From NCBI GenBank assembly GCA_038562555.1, contig JBCFBK010000024.1:1-64000 (forward strand): DNA of 64,000 bases. The letters run 5' to 3'. The stretch is from JBCFBK01 sp038562555 (GTDB taxonomy: Bacteria > Bacteroidota > Bacteroidia > Bacteroidales > Prolixibacteraceae). Position numbers and translations under genes: made by a program. Shown in pieces: positions 26,983-35,052 of the stretch. How positions within the stretch are numbered: position 1 is the stretch's first letter; each line of letters starts with the position of its first letter. Under the pieces are notes generated by a model, which had not been told where the DNA came from, ran no database searches, and saw only the letters and a program-made list of their open reading frames with translations.

Positions 26983-28314
26983 CTATTTTTCGTAGGCACC
27001 CAGGTCAGGCGCTTTTCCCTTGAAGGGCAGTCCCACATCGACGCCTTTGTCGATCAGGTCGCTGCCGGTGGCAAGTTTAAGAAAGTTAATGGATGGAAGG
27101 GCTCCGTTGGCGCCCCGTTTGCCGGACAATGCTTCGTGATCGGCGTTCACATCGAGAAAATCGTTAATACTTACAGACACGTCGGGCGAATCGTTCCAAC
27201 TGTTGTGATCGTTAATCCCGTATGGTGTAAAGTTTCCCACGCTTCCGTTGCGGTAGCTGACGTTATTCCGCAGAATGATTGGGTTTTTGTACTGGACCAC
27301 GTCGAACCCGATACGGTCGTTGCTGTAGGCAGTATTGTTGTAGAAGGTCATCCTGACGTTTCCGTCGTTTTGGTTAAACCCGATAAACCGGTTGTCGAAC
27401 GCCAGGCAATGGGTCAGGATACGCTGTGATACCGAAAGCGGAGGCTGTACGGTCTGCCCCAGCTTGAAGCCGCCCCCGTCGCCGCCGCCGCGGCCGTTTT
27501 TGAAGGCCCAGCATTCCTTAAAGATGACCACGCCTTCATTTTCCCAGCAGTCGAAGCCGTCGTCGGAATTAAACCACGACCGGCATCCTTCATAGTAGGT
27601 ATAGGATTGTGAGGAGGTGAAGCAGAAGACAAAGCCGTCGGCCTGTCCACCGGGATACCCCTCGGTTGAGACGTCGTAATTATCGTAAGCATCGCAATTG
27701 ATCAGGTAAACCGTGTCGACATTGTATCCGTGAAATCCCGGTCCTTCATTGCCGCGCGAAACACATTGTTCAAGCTTGTGGTTCACGCCCTTGTCGAGCG
27801 CGAAGCCCGCGGTATTGAGACTGCGCCCGTGCTGGCTGACGCCGGTAACGGTGAGTCCTTTGAGGTGAAACCACGAACAGTACTGCAGTTTAATCCCGAT
27901 ATTATTCTTCGTGCTGGTGATCCGGGAACAGTCGAGTATCGGCGTTTCGCCGGGATAATTAAAAATACTGAACGGGTAGGTCTTCGACCCTTTTTTCTGT
28001 GCCACGAAAACCCCGAATTCATCTTCGTTACCGGCGTAATAAACTCCGCCGCGGATATAAACGGTGTCGCCGGGTTCGGCCGCAGTAAATGCCTTTTGCC
28101 AGGTCGCCCACGGACGCTCGGGCGTACCGGGATTACTGTCGTTACCGTCGGGTGCCACAAAATACAGCGATAGTCCTGAAGGTACAACCACCGGTTCCTG
28201 ATAAGAGTCGGGCAGTTTGTCTTCTTCTATGCTTAAGGGTCCCTGATTAACCCTGGTGCTACACGCGAGTAACACCAACAGACAACATGATATGATGAAA
28301 TATGAGATCCGCAT
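26983..28314 (-). CDS. Right-handed beta-helix lipoprotein resembling PL9 polysaccharide lyases
   Basis: The 443-aa protein from ATG 28314 has a lipoprotein signal (MRISYFIISCCLLVLLAC). It then has a DUF1565-like start (YFVAPDGNDSNPGTPERPWA) and a parallel beta-helix. The segment WFNSDDGFDCWENEG and the following GGGFKLGQT match the Asp-rich calcium site and catalytic Lys pattern known for PL9 enzymes. It could trim or release the uronate-containing polymer made by this locus. The longer in-frame start at 28377 would overlap the upstream gene and lacks the signal peptide. Enzyme activity is inferred, the fold is well supported. Confidence 0.8.
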   Translation of the reverse strand: MRISYFIISCCLLVLLACSTRVNQGPLSIEEDKLPDSYQEPVVVPSGLSLYFVAPDGNDSNPGTPERPWATWQKAFTAAEPGDTVYIRGGVYYAGNEDEFGVFVAQKKGSKTYPFSIFNYPGETPILDCSRITSTKNNIGIKLQYCSWFHLKGLTVTGVSQHGRSLNTAGFALDKGVNHKLEQCVSRGNEGPGFHGYNVDTVYLINCDAYDNYDVSTEGYPGGQADGFVFCFTSSQSYTYYEGCRSWFNSDDGFDCWENEGVVIFKECWAFKNGRGGGDGGGFKLGQTVQPPLSVSQRILTHCLAFDNRFIGFNQNDGNVRMTFYNNTAYSNDRIGFDVVQYKNPIILRNNVSYRNGSVGNFTPYGINDHNSWNDSPDVSVSINDFLDVNADHEALSGKRGANGALPSINFLKLATGSDLIDKGVDVGLPFKGKAPDLGAYEK

Positions 28315-28333
28315 GATTTGGCGCAAATCTAAC

Positions 28334-29926
28334 TCATATTCCCGACATAGACAAACGTCTGTTGTATTTATATACATCGGTTACGATAATATTTTTATCT
28401 GTATTAAATGTATGGGTGCCTTTAAAGCCCGATTTCGCGTCGACCCGGGTGGTCGATAATAGTTCTTCGGCATAGCTGTTTTCGGTGAGCCTGGTAATCC
28501 GGCTCAGGTTGAACGCCCTGCCGTAACGCACCGAACAGTCCTGCGAAGGACGGATGATCTCTCCGTCGCGCATAAAGATCCTGCCGGCAGGCCGGGCGGT
28601 CCGCACATCGGTGTTGAGCGGGTTGGCCGGGTGGGGGGTCCATTGGTTCGTCAGCAGGTTGTCCGAATAAAACAGGTACAGCTCATTGTGATCCTCAAAA
28701 CCGGGAGCAGCGTTCACCGAAGTAAACAGCCACCATTTCTGCTCATGAAAAAATACCGTGGTGTCGGTGGCTTTAATCTGTTCCATCAGGTTCATCACAA
28801 ATGTCCACTCGTCCGGAAAACCGGTACACTTATATAGTTCGATGGTCCGGTTGCCTGCTGTTTCGGGGATCATATACCAGCAACCGTCGTGCTCAAAGAC
28901 AAAGGGATAGGATAAATGATACGGCTTGTCGAGCACCACCCGCGAACCGAGCAGCGTTCCCTGCCGGTTGAGTTCCAGAAGCGTGATATGGGCTTTGCCT
29001 CTCTTGTAAATAAATTCTTCAACAAACAGCAACACCCGATCCTGATGCCGCACGACAAACGGATCGGCCCAAAAGCGGTCGGACGGCGGCACCAACAGCT
29101 TTTCCTTCCCGTTGTACTGATACTTGATAAACCATCTCGACTCGGTCCGGTAAACAACAAACCGGTACAGGTAAAACGACAAAAAAGCCACCAGATTTCT
29201 GAAAGCCAGCGTGTTGCCCGGCAAGGCCGGTTCAACAAACGACTGTGCGCTTTGCCGGAACCGTGACCGCTCCCTGTCGAAAAAATCCTGCCCGCCGGCC
29301 GAAAGGCCCCCCAAAAGGCGGGGCAGGATCAGCGCGCACAGGTGAAACGCGTGGTTCCGGTTAACATGAATGGAATTGTAGTTGACCTTAAACCAGTTGC
29401 GGTGAATAACGGCTTCGCCGTCGAACGCTCCGTTAGAGCATCGGACTACCGCCGCCAGCACGGGTGCTTTCTCCATGGTCTCCCGGTAAAAACCGCAAAC
29501 GCTTCCTTCTTCGTTTTCAATGCTATAGTGCCAGACCCCGTAACGGGCGAGCGGTACGGCGGTGCCGGGCACTGCAAAGGAGCTCAGGTTAAGGATCAGA
29601 TCAAGCTTGCTGACGGCTATCTCCCGGCGGCTTATGGTAAAATCGTTCTGAATGTGTGTTTCGGGCACTTCCTTCAGCAGCCTCGCGAGGCTGGAGGTTC
29701 TGTGATAAAAAATCCGGTGCCCGACGGCATACCGGTCGAGCATTTCATGAATGCGGTACATCAGTGAACCTGACGGCACTTTTTCATGGGGCTTGTCGCT
29801 GTTCAGCATCACCAGCCGGATATCGGCGGTTCCCGAACGGATGATCTTTTCAATGGTCTTGTAAATCCAATGGGGCACAGTCTGACTGTCGAGGATTAAT
29901 CCTACCCGAAGTTTATCGTTCATCAT
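28334..29926 (-). CDS. Two-domain protein: formyltransferase-like N-terminus plus GINT1-like beta-propeller
   Basis: In the 530-aa protein, residues 1-200 (RVGLILDSQTVPHWIYKTI...LILNLSSF...GVWHYSIENEEG) look like the formyl-transferase Rossmann fold. Residues 280-520 (FWADPFVVRHQDRVLLFVEE, YPFVFEHDGCWYMIPET, KWWLFTSV) form a propeller related to the N-terminal domain of glucosamine inositolphosphorylceramide transferase and GH43-like folds. Such fusions occur in polysaccharide loci and may modify an amino sugar, for example by N-formylation. It starts by an ATGA overlap with the DegT gene, so a 4-amino-sugar substrate is plausible but unproven. Confidence 0.7.
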   Translation of the reverse strand: MMNDKLRVGLILDSQTVPHWIYKTIEKIIRSGTADIRLVMLNSDKPHEKVPSGSLMYRIHEMLDRYAVGHRIFYHRTSSLARLLKEVPETHIQNDFTISRREIAVSKLDLILNLSSFAVPGTAVPLARYGVWHYSIENEEGSVCGFYRETMEKAPVLAAVVRCSNGAFDGEAVIHRNWFKVNYNSIHVNRNHAFHLCALILPRLLGGLSAGGQDFFDRERSRFRQSAQSFVEPALPGNTLAFRNLVAFLSFYLYRFVVYRTESRWFIKYQYNGKEKLLVPPSDRFWADPFVVRHQDRVLLFVEEFIYKRGKAHITLLELNRQGTLLGSRVVLDKPYHLSYPFVFEHDGCWYMIPETAGNRTIELYKCTGFPDEWTFVMNLMEQIKATDTTVFFHEQKWWLFTSVNAAPGFEDHNELYLFYSDNLLTNQWTPHPANPLNTDVRTARPAGRIFMRDGEIIRPSQDCSVRYGRAFNLSRITRLTENSYAEELLSTTRVDAKSGFKGTHTFNTDKNIIVTDVYKYNRRLSMSGI

Positions 29927-31125
29927 TTCAGTACATTAACAACGGCCATTTGTGGCTGCTTTACGGATAATAACTCTTTAACTGTTTTACAGATATAGAG
30001 CAGGTCTGCATCGCTTAAATCGGGGTATACCGGCAGCGATACGGTACCGTTCCAGATACGTTCGGCGTTTGGAAAGTCGTGTTCGCTGAGCTGGTAGGCA
30101 TCGCGGTAATAAGACATCCGGTGAAGGGGTTTATAATGCACCGAGGTGCCGATCCCTTTTTCGGCCATGAGCTCGATAAACCGGTTGCGTGAAACCGGAG
30201 CCCCCGGTTTCAGGACGATGGGGAAAAGGTGCCATGAATGGTTCTCGGCCGGACCCTGGCACACCGGCAGGTCGATGGCCTCCACGCCGCTTAGTTCCTG
30301 AAGATAGACCATGGCGCAGCGCTGGCGCTGTTCGCGGAACCAGGCGGCTTTTTCAAGTTGCGCCAGCCCGATGGCAGCATTCACGTCGGGCATGTTGTAC
30401 TTATAGCCGGGAGCCACCACATCGTATTCCCACGACGATTTTGTGGAGGTGAAACGTTCCCAGATATCGCGGTTGATGCCATGCAGACGCATGATCTTGA
30501 CCCGGTTGTAAATGGTTTCATCGTCGGTAACCAGCATGCCGCCTTCGCCCGTTGTGATGGTTTTGTTGGCATAAAAGCTGAAACAGGTGACGTCGCCAAA
30601 GGAACCGACGTAGCGGTTACCAAACCTGGTGGGGAACGCGTGGGCGGCATCTTCGATACTGCGGATCCCGCGGGCGCGGCAAATGTCGGTGATGCCTTCG
30701 CCATCCGGGGTTGTCATGACAGGCGACTGTCCGCCGAAATGGACCGGGATGACGGCCTTAATGTGCGGGTGTTTTGCCAGTGTGTGCCGCAAAATAGCCG
30801 GCGTTATGAGGCTGGTTTCGTAATCCACATCGGTGAACACGGGATTTGCTCCCATGTAGCGTACAATTTCGGCTGTTGCCGTAAACGTCATCACGGGTAT
30901 GGCCACCTGGTCGCCTTCCTTTAAACCGATCGCTTCGACGGCCAGGTGCAGGGCGGCCGTGCAGGAATTGACAGCACAGGCGTATTTTGCCCCGACAAAT
31001 TCGGCAAAGCGTTTTTCAAACTGAAGGGCTTTTGAGGAGGTCGTCAGCCATCCGCTGTCGAGCACTTCCTGTACGTACCGGGCTTCATTTCCCGCCATCG
31101 GCACCTTTGAATAAGGGATTGTCAT
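29923..31125 (-). CDS. DegT/DnrJ/EryC1/StrS-family sugar aminotransferase
   Basis: The 400-aa PLP enzyme has AVNSCTAALHLAVEA, the EDAAHAFP segment and the Schiff-base Lys in FYANKTITTGEGGM near residue 189. It aminates a UDP-4-keto-6-deoxy-HexNAc, the product of the CapD-like enzyme, giving a 4-amino sugar (compare PglE and PseC). It overlaps the downstream two-domain gene by 4 bp and lies 59 bp after the sugar-1-phosphate transferase gene, with an intergenic repeat between them. Confidence 0.92.
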   Translation of the reverse strand: MTIPYSKVPMAGNEARYVQEVLDSGWLTTSSKALQFEKRFAEFVGAKYACAVNSCTAALHLAVEAIGLKEGDQVAIPVMTFTATAEIVRYMGANPVFTDVDYETSLITPAILRHTLAKHPHIKAVIPVHFGGQSPVMTTPDGEGITDICRARGIRSIEDAAHAFPTRFGNRYVGSFGDVTCFSFYANKTITTGEGGMLVTDDETIYNRVKIMRLHGINRDIWERFTSTKSSWEYDVVAPGYKYNMPDVNAAIGLAQLEKAAWFREQRQRCAMVYLQELSGVEAIDLPVCQGPAENHSWHLFPIVLKPGAPVSRNRFIELMAEKGIGTSVHYKPLHRMSYYRDAYQLSEHDFPNAERIWNGTVSLPVYPDLSDADLLYICKTVKELLSVKQPQMAVVNVLK

Positions 31126-31132
31126 ATTTTTT

Positions 31133-31176
31133 TTAGCTTTTAGCTATTAGCTGTCAGCTTTTAGCTGGTTAAAGTG
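31133..31176. repeat. Intergenic repeat block 3 (TTAGCTATTAGCTG family)
   Basis: TTTAGCTTTTAGCTATTAG and CTGTCAGCTTTTAGCTGG are variants of one hexanucleotide-rich word. GTGTCTTGATACTACTT, a TTGATACT-family word, follows at 31174-31190. Confidence 0.75.
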
Positions 31177-31184
31177 TCTTGATA

Positions 31185-31808
31185 CTACTTAAACACCACA
31201 GAGTACATCGTCACCCAGATGAGCTTCATATCGAGCAGGAACGAATAGTTGTTGATGTATTTTTCGTAGAGTTCGAGTTTCTTCGGGAGGACTTCCTCAC
31301 GGTAGGTTTTTTCCGGTTCGTCCGACCGGCTCAGCAGCTCTTCCTCGCCGCGGAATTCGATAGCCGCATAATCGGTGATCCCCGGTGTGACCATCAGCAC
31401 CCGGCGCCACCGCTCGGGATAGACCATCACCCACTTTTGCACCTCCGGACGCGGTCCCACGACCGACATTTCGCCTTTCAGCACGTTGATCAACTGCGGC
31501 AGTTCGTCGAGTTTTGTTTTCCGCAAGATCTTTCCCACACGGGTGACCCGGGAACTGTCGCCGGCATCGAAACGGCCTTTCGCCGCCTCATCGAGCACCC
31601 GCATGGAGCGGAACTTATAAAGCCTGAAGGGCCTTCCTTTTTTCCCGATGCGTTCCTGGCGGAAGAATACCGGTCCGCCGTCGTGCAGAACGATCAGGAG
31701 GGCGATCATCAAAAACAGCGGACTCAACAGGATCAGGGCAGTCAGTGAAACACCCATATCAAATACCCGCTTTAAGCCGGGCCAACGTAAACGAAATTTT
31801 AGTTTCAT
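31185..31808 (-). CDS. Monotopic phosphoglycosyl transferase (PglC / bacterial sugar transferase family)
   Basis: The 207-aa protein has an N-terminal reentrant membrane helix (about 15-40), then GPVFFRQERIGKKGRPF, YKFRSM, DELPQLINVLKGEMSVVGPR and a basic C-terminal region. It transfers a HexNAc-1-P, or a bacillosamine-like sugar-1-P, to undecaprenyl phosphate and starts the repeat unit of cluster 2. Grouping with CapD-like, DegT and GNAT genes mirrors the pgl pathway. A repeat block of about 80 bp separates it from the upstream GT4 gene. Confidence 0.92.
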   Translation of the reverse strand: MKLKFRLRWPGLKRVFDMGVSLTALILLSPLFLMIALLIVLHDGGPVFFRQERIGKKGRPFRLYKFRSMRVLDEAAKGRFDAGDSSRVTRVGKILRKTKLDELPQLINVLKGEMSVVGPRPEVQKWVMVYPERWRRVLMVTPGITDYAAIEFRGEEELLSRSDEPEKTYREEVLPKKLELYEKYINNYSFLLDMKLIWVTMYSVVFK

Positions 31809-31819
31809 AGGAGGAAAGA

Positions 31820-31913
31820 TTAGTCGTAAGTAGCTAGTCGTAAGTCGTAAGTAATTAGTCTTGATACTTGTGTCTTGATACTTACGACTTACGACTTACT
31901 ACTTACTACTTGA
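31820..31913. repeat. Intergenic repeat block 4 with an 18-bp inverted repeat
   Basis: AGTCGTAAGTCGTAAGTA at 31836-31853 is exactly complementary to TACTTACGACTTACGACT at 31879-31896. The 25-nt loop contains TTGATACTTGTGTCTTGA. Block words also encode the last residues (VVSSKS) of the GT4 gene at 31889-33010. The inverted arrangement could fold into a stable stem in RNA from either strand. Confidence 0.85.
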
Positions 31914-33010
31914 TTCCAGACGCGGGTGTAGGCGGCGAAGACTTTTTGCATGGTGTACTGCTCAAGCACCCGTTCGGTCGCTCTTGCCGAAAAAAGTTCG
32001 CGTTTACCGGTGCCGGACATGAGGCTCACAACCGCCTCGCCCAGCGTCGCCGGGTCTTTAACCGGCACACAGATCCCGCAGGGTGTTTCGGTATTCACCG
32101 CCAGCATATCGGGGATTGCTCCAACATCGGTGGCAACCACGGCGCAGCCCATGGCCATCGCCTCGAGCACCACCATCGGAAAGCCTTCGGTGTGGCTGGG
32201 CAAGGCCAACACCGGAAAACGCGCCATATGCGCCAGCACCTGATCCTGACCCTGTTGTCCCTTAAAAACCAACCAACGCCCGTTGTCGCGCGCACCGGCG
32301 ATTTTCGCGAGTTCATTCCGCACCTGTTCTTCATAGGGTCCGATCAGCACCAGTTCTTCGACCAGGCTGGTCGCAGTGCAGGCCTCGACCAGTTCGTACA
32401 CGCCTTTCTTCCGGAGCACGTGGCCCACATAGAGTACGCCTCCCTTCCGGCGTCCGGGCTTTTCCTGCTGAAGTTCGCGCGCTCTTCGCTCAACTTCCTG
32501 CGACAGCGGGTTGGGTACACACGACACATTGGCGCATCCTTCGTCGATCAATGCTCCATAGGAGGGGTCGTCGATGACCACGGAGCGTGAGCTTTGCCTG
32601 ATTACGCGCATCAGCATTTTCCATTCCCAGTTTTTCCTGGCGCGCAAAGCGGGGATCCGCCCGAAATGCCAGTGGACAACAACGGGAACGTTCCGCCGTT
32701 TGCCGGCCCGGATGATGAGCAGGTCCTTGATCAGGGCCAGCGACGAACTGCTGGCCAGGTGAACCAGGTCGGGCATGTCGCGCTTCATGATGCGGCCCAC
32801 GTCGAAATAGGTTTTCAGCGAATTGCTGATGCCCGTGTACAGCCGCATGAGCTTCGATTCGGAAGTGATCGGCCTGAGCCGGTGCGACGTGTTGTAGACC
32901 GTGAGCCGCGCATCGGTCTGGTTGGCTTCGACATAATTGATCATGTTGACCGTCACCGACTGGATGCCTCCTACAGGCGGAGGCAGCGGTGCAACTAATA
33001 ATAGCTTCAT
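31889..33010 (-). CDS. Glycosyltransferase family 4
   Basis: The 373-aa GT-B enzyme starts MKLLLVAPLPPPVGGIQSVT and has EGFPMVVLEAMAMGCAVVAT with the EX7E motif. It adds a sugar to the cluster 2 repeat unit in the cytoplasm. The reading frame ends QVVSSKS and stop within repeat words, so its original 3' end was probably replaced. It follows the deacetylase gene by 12 bp. Confidence 0.88.
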   Translation of the reverse strand: MKLLLVAPLPPPVGGIQSVTVNMINYVEANQTDARLTVYNTSHRLRPITSESKLMRLYTGISNSLKTYFDVGRIMKRDMPDLVHLASSSSLALIKDLLIIRAGKRRNVPVVVHWHFGRIPALRARKNWEWKMLMRVIRQSSRSVVIDDPSYGALIDEGCANVSCVPNPLSQEVERRARELQQEKPGRRKGGVLYVGHVLRKKGVYELVEACTATSLVEELVLIGPYEEQVRNELAKIAGARDNGRWLVFKGQQGQDQVLAHMARFPVLALPSHTEGFPMVVLEAMAMGCAVVATDVGAIPDMLAVNTETPCGICVPVKDPATLGEAVVSLMSGTGKRELFSARATERVLEQYTMQKVFAAYTRVWNQVVSSKS

Positions 33011-33022
33011 GTTTTATCTGAT

Positions 33023-33919
33023 TCAGGATGGTTTTTTGACTCCCCGCAAACTTCCCCCCAGCAACAGGTGCTGGAAGTAGCGCGGGATTCCGGTCATTTC
33101 GGCAGCGAGTTTGGTAATCGAGCTGTTGTCGGACGCTCCGGTTACCTTCAATTTATAAGGATTGGTAAAGCGATCGTTCCAGCCCGCGTCGGTCGTTCTG
33201 CCTAGTTTTATTCCGCTGGCTTTCAGCATTTCCGCACATTCGTGGTCGTAATCGCCGTTGGGATAGGCGAAGTATTCGGCCTTAGCGCCTAAAAGCTTTT
33301 CGGCATCGGCTTTGCATCCGGCAACCTCTTCTGCTATTTCGCCAACGGTACACTGGGTCAGGATGGGATGAAAGCGGGTATGGAGCCCGAAGTCCACGTG
33401 TTCTTTCATTTCAAGGATCTCCTGCTTGCTGAGCGCCTGCCGCATGCCGCGGTAATTCCGTTCGGGACGGTGGAGGTAATTATTCCGCAGTTCCCGGATC
33501 CGCTGTGAATTTGGTACCTTCTTGAGCCGCCCTGCTTCTTTGGGGCTGCAGGCAGTCCACCAGAAATGGCGTTCCGTGTCGATAAGACCCGTGCTCAGAA
33601 AGATGGCCGGCCTGATGCCGTATTTGATAAACAGGGGCAGCAGGTTGTAATTTCCTTTCCAGCCATCGTCGAAGGTCACCACCAGCGCATGATCCGGTAA
33701 TTTTTTCGTACCCGGAGCATACAGGTATCCGGCCAGGTCGCCCAGGGAAACGGGGCGGTACCTGCGTGTGAGGTATTGCAGGTGCTGTTCGAAGGTCATG
33801 GGATCGGGATCGTGATAGAGGATCACCGAAACCCGGTCCCGGGTCAGGAAGCGGATCAGTGCTGCCAGTCCGCTGTACCGGATCAGTCCGTAAACCAATC
33901 CCGTTAACAGCCGGATCAT
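33023..33919 (-). CDS. Polysaccharide deacetylase (NodB / CE4 family)
   Basis: The 298-aa protein has the metal-binding Asp-Asp motif VVTFDDGWKGNY and the HxxxH motif FGLHTRFH, plus the C-terminal YFAYPNGDYDHECAEML block typical of CE4 enzymes. It removes N-acetyl groups from a HexNAc in a glycan. ATG 33919 overlaps the stop of the upstream epimerase gene as ATGA and is preferred to 33955. There is no signal peptide, but a hydrophobic N-terminus (LLTGLVYGLIRYSGLAALI) may bind the membrane. Confidence 0.88.
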   Translation of the reverse strand: MIRLLTGLVYGLIRYSGLAALIRFLTRDRVSVILYHDPDPMTFEQHLQYLTRRYRPVSLGDLAGYLYAPGTKKLPDHALVVTFDDGWKGNYNLLPLFIKYGIRPAIFLSTGLIDTERHFWWTACSPKEAGRLKKVPNSQRIRELRNNYLHRPERNYRGMRQALSKQEILEMKEHVDFGLHTRFHPILTQCTVGEIAEEVAGCKADAEKLLGAKAEYFAYPNGDYDHECAEMLKASGIKLGRTTDAGWNDRFTNPYKLKVTGASDNSSITKLAAEMTGIPRYFQHLLLGGSLRGVKKPS

Positions 33920-34983
33920 ATGCTCAGCACTTGTTTCCGGGTTTTCCAGTACCACGCGCAGGTTTCTTCCAGGCCGCGTACCACTCCGACCCGTGGCCGG
34001 TACCCCAGGATGCTGCGTCCTTTTTCGTACGAAGCCAGCGAATGGGCAATGTCGCCCTGCCGCGGAGGTCCGTATTCAAAGACAACCCCGCCAATTTCGG
34101 GGTCGAAAGCCGCCAGGTTTTTCCGGAGTTGCCGTGCAAGCTGGTTAAGCGAGGTACGCTTCCCGCAGGCCACGTTGAACACTTCGGCCACCGTGCCGGG
34201 TATATAATCGGCTGCCGCCTCCTTGTTGACGCTGTACCAGACCTTTTGCCGCTCCCGGATCACCGCTGCCGGAGTCACGGCCGCAAGCTGATTGGCCTCA
34301 AGCACGTTCCCGATATAGGTGAAGTCGCGCGAGGTGGAACCGTCACCGTAGATCCGGGGACTTTCGTAGCGGATCAGGGCGCGTGCAAACTTCGGAATTA
34401 CCGCAGCATATGCCCCGTTGGGGTCCTGACGGCGCCCAAACACGTTGAAATAGCGCAACCCGATGGTCTCGATCCCATAAAGGTCAGAAAAGTTACGGGC
34501 GAACTGTTCATCGGCGACCTTGGTGATCGCATAAGGAGACAGCGCATTTCCGGTTCGGTATTCCACCTTGGGCATGCCCGGGTCGTCGCCATAGGCTGCC
34601 GAACTGGCGGCATACACAAACCGTTTTACACCGGCTTCCTGGGCAGCAAACAGCATCTTAACGAATCCGCCCACATTGACATCGGTGGTTGTCATCGGAT
34701 CGGCCACCGATCGCGGCACGCTCCCCAGGGCCGCCTGGTGCAGGACATAGCGGCAACCTTTGGCCGCCCGGAGACAATCACTGTAATTCCGGATATCCCC
34801 TTCGAGCAGTGCAAAGAGCGGATGCTTCAGGGCCTGTTCCAGGTTGGACAAGCTGCCGGTTGAGAAATTATCGAGGCAGACCACCTCGTTGCCTTGTTCA
34901 AGCAACTGGTCGACCAGGTTGGAGCCGATGAATCCGGCACCGCCGGTCACCAGCACACGTGTGTTTTTGATTTTTGTTTCCAT
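33916..34983 (-). CDS. UDP-sugar 4-epimerase of the TviC/WbpP type (extended SDR)
   Basis: The 355-aa protein has VTGGAGFIGSNLV at residues 11-23, LDNFSTG, AASSAAYGDDPGMPKVE and the SPYAITK catalytic YxxxK. Lengths and motifs fit TviC and WbpP, which interconvert UDP-GlcNAc(A) and UDP-GalNAc(A). The gene lies next to a TviB-like dehydrogenase, so together they should supply UDP-GalNAcA. A repeat block separates the two genes. Confidence 0.88.
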   Translation of the reverse strand: METKIKNTRVLVTGGAGFIGSNLVDQLLEQGNEVVCLDNFSTGSLSNLEQALKHPLFALLEGDIRNYSDCLRAAKGCRYVLHQAALGSVPRSVADPMTTTDVNVGGFVKMLFAAQEAGVKRFVYAASSAAYGDDPGMPKVEYRTGNALSPYAITKVADEQFARNFSDLYGIETIGLRYFNVFGRRQDPNGAYAAVIPKFARALIRYESPRIYGDGSTSRDFTYIGNVLEANQLAAVTPAAVIRERQKVWYSVNKEAAADYIPGTVAEVFNVACGKRTSLNQLARQLRKNLAAFDPEIGGVVFEYGPPRQGDIAHSLASYEKGRSILGYRPRVGVVRGLEETCAWYWKTRKQVLSI

Positions 34984-34985
34984 GA

Positions 34986-35043
34986 TAAGAAGTCGTAAGT
35001 ATCTAGTCGTAAGTCGTAAGTAGCTAGTCGTAAGTCGTAAGAC
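34986..35043. repeat. Intergenic repeat block 5 (pure GTCGTAAGT family)
   Basis: Five near-identical AGTCGTAAG units are strung together with TATCT or TAGCT linkers between the epimerase start and the dehydrogenase stop. This is the cleanest array of this word in the window. Confidence 0.85.
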
Positions 35044-35052
35044 CGGCTCTGC

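Noticed and set aside
34986..35043. GTCGTAAGT arrays considered as a CRISPR array
   Set aside because: Repeats are only about 9 bp, spacers are 0-6 bp and not unique, and no cas gene is present.
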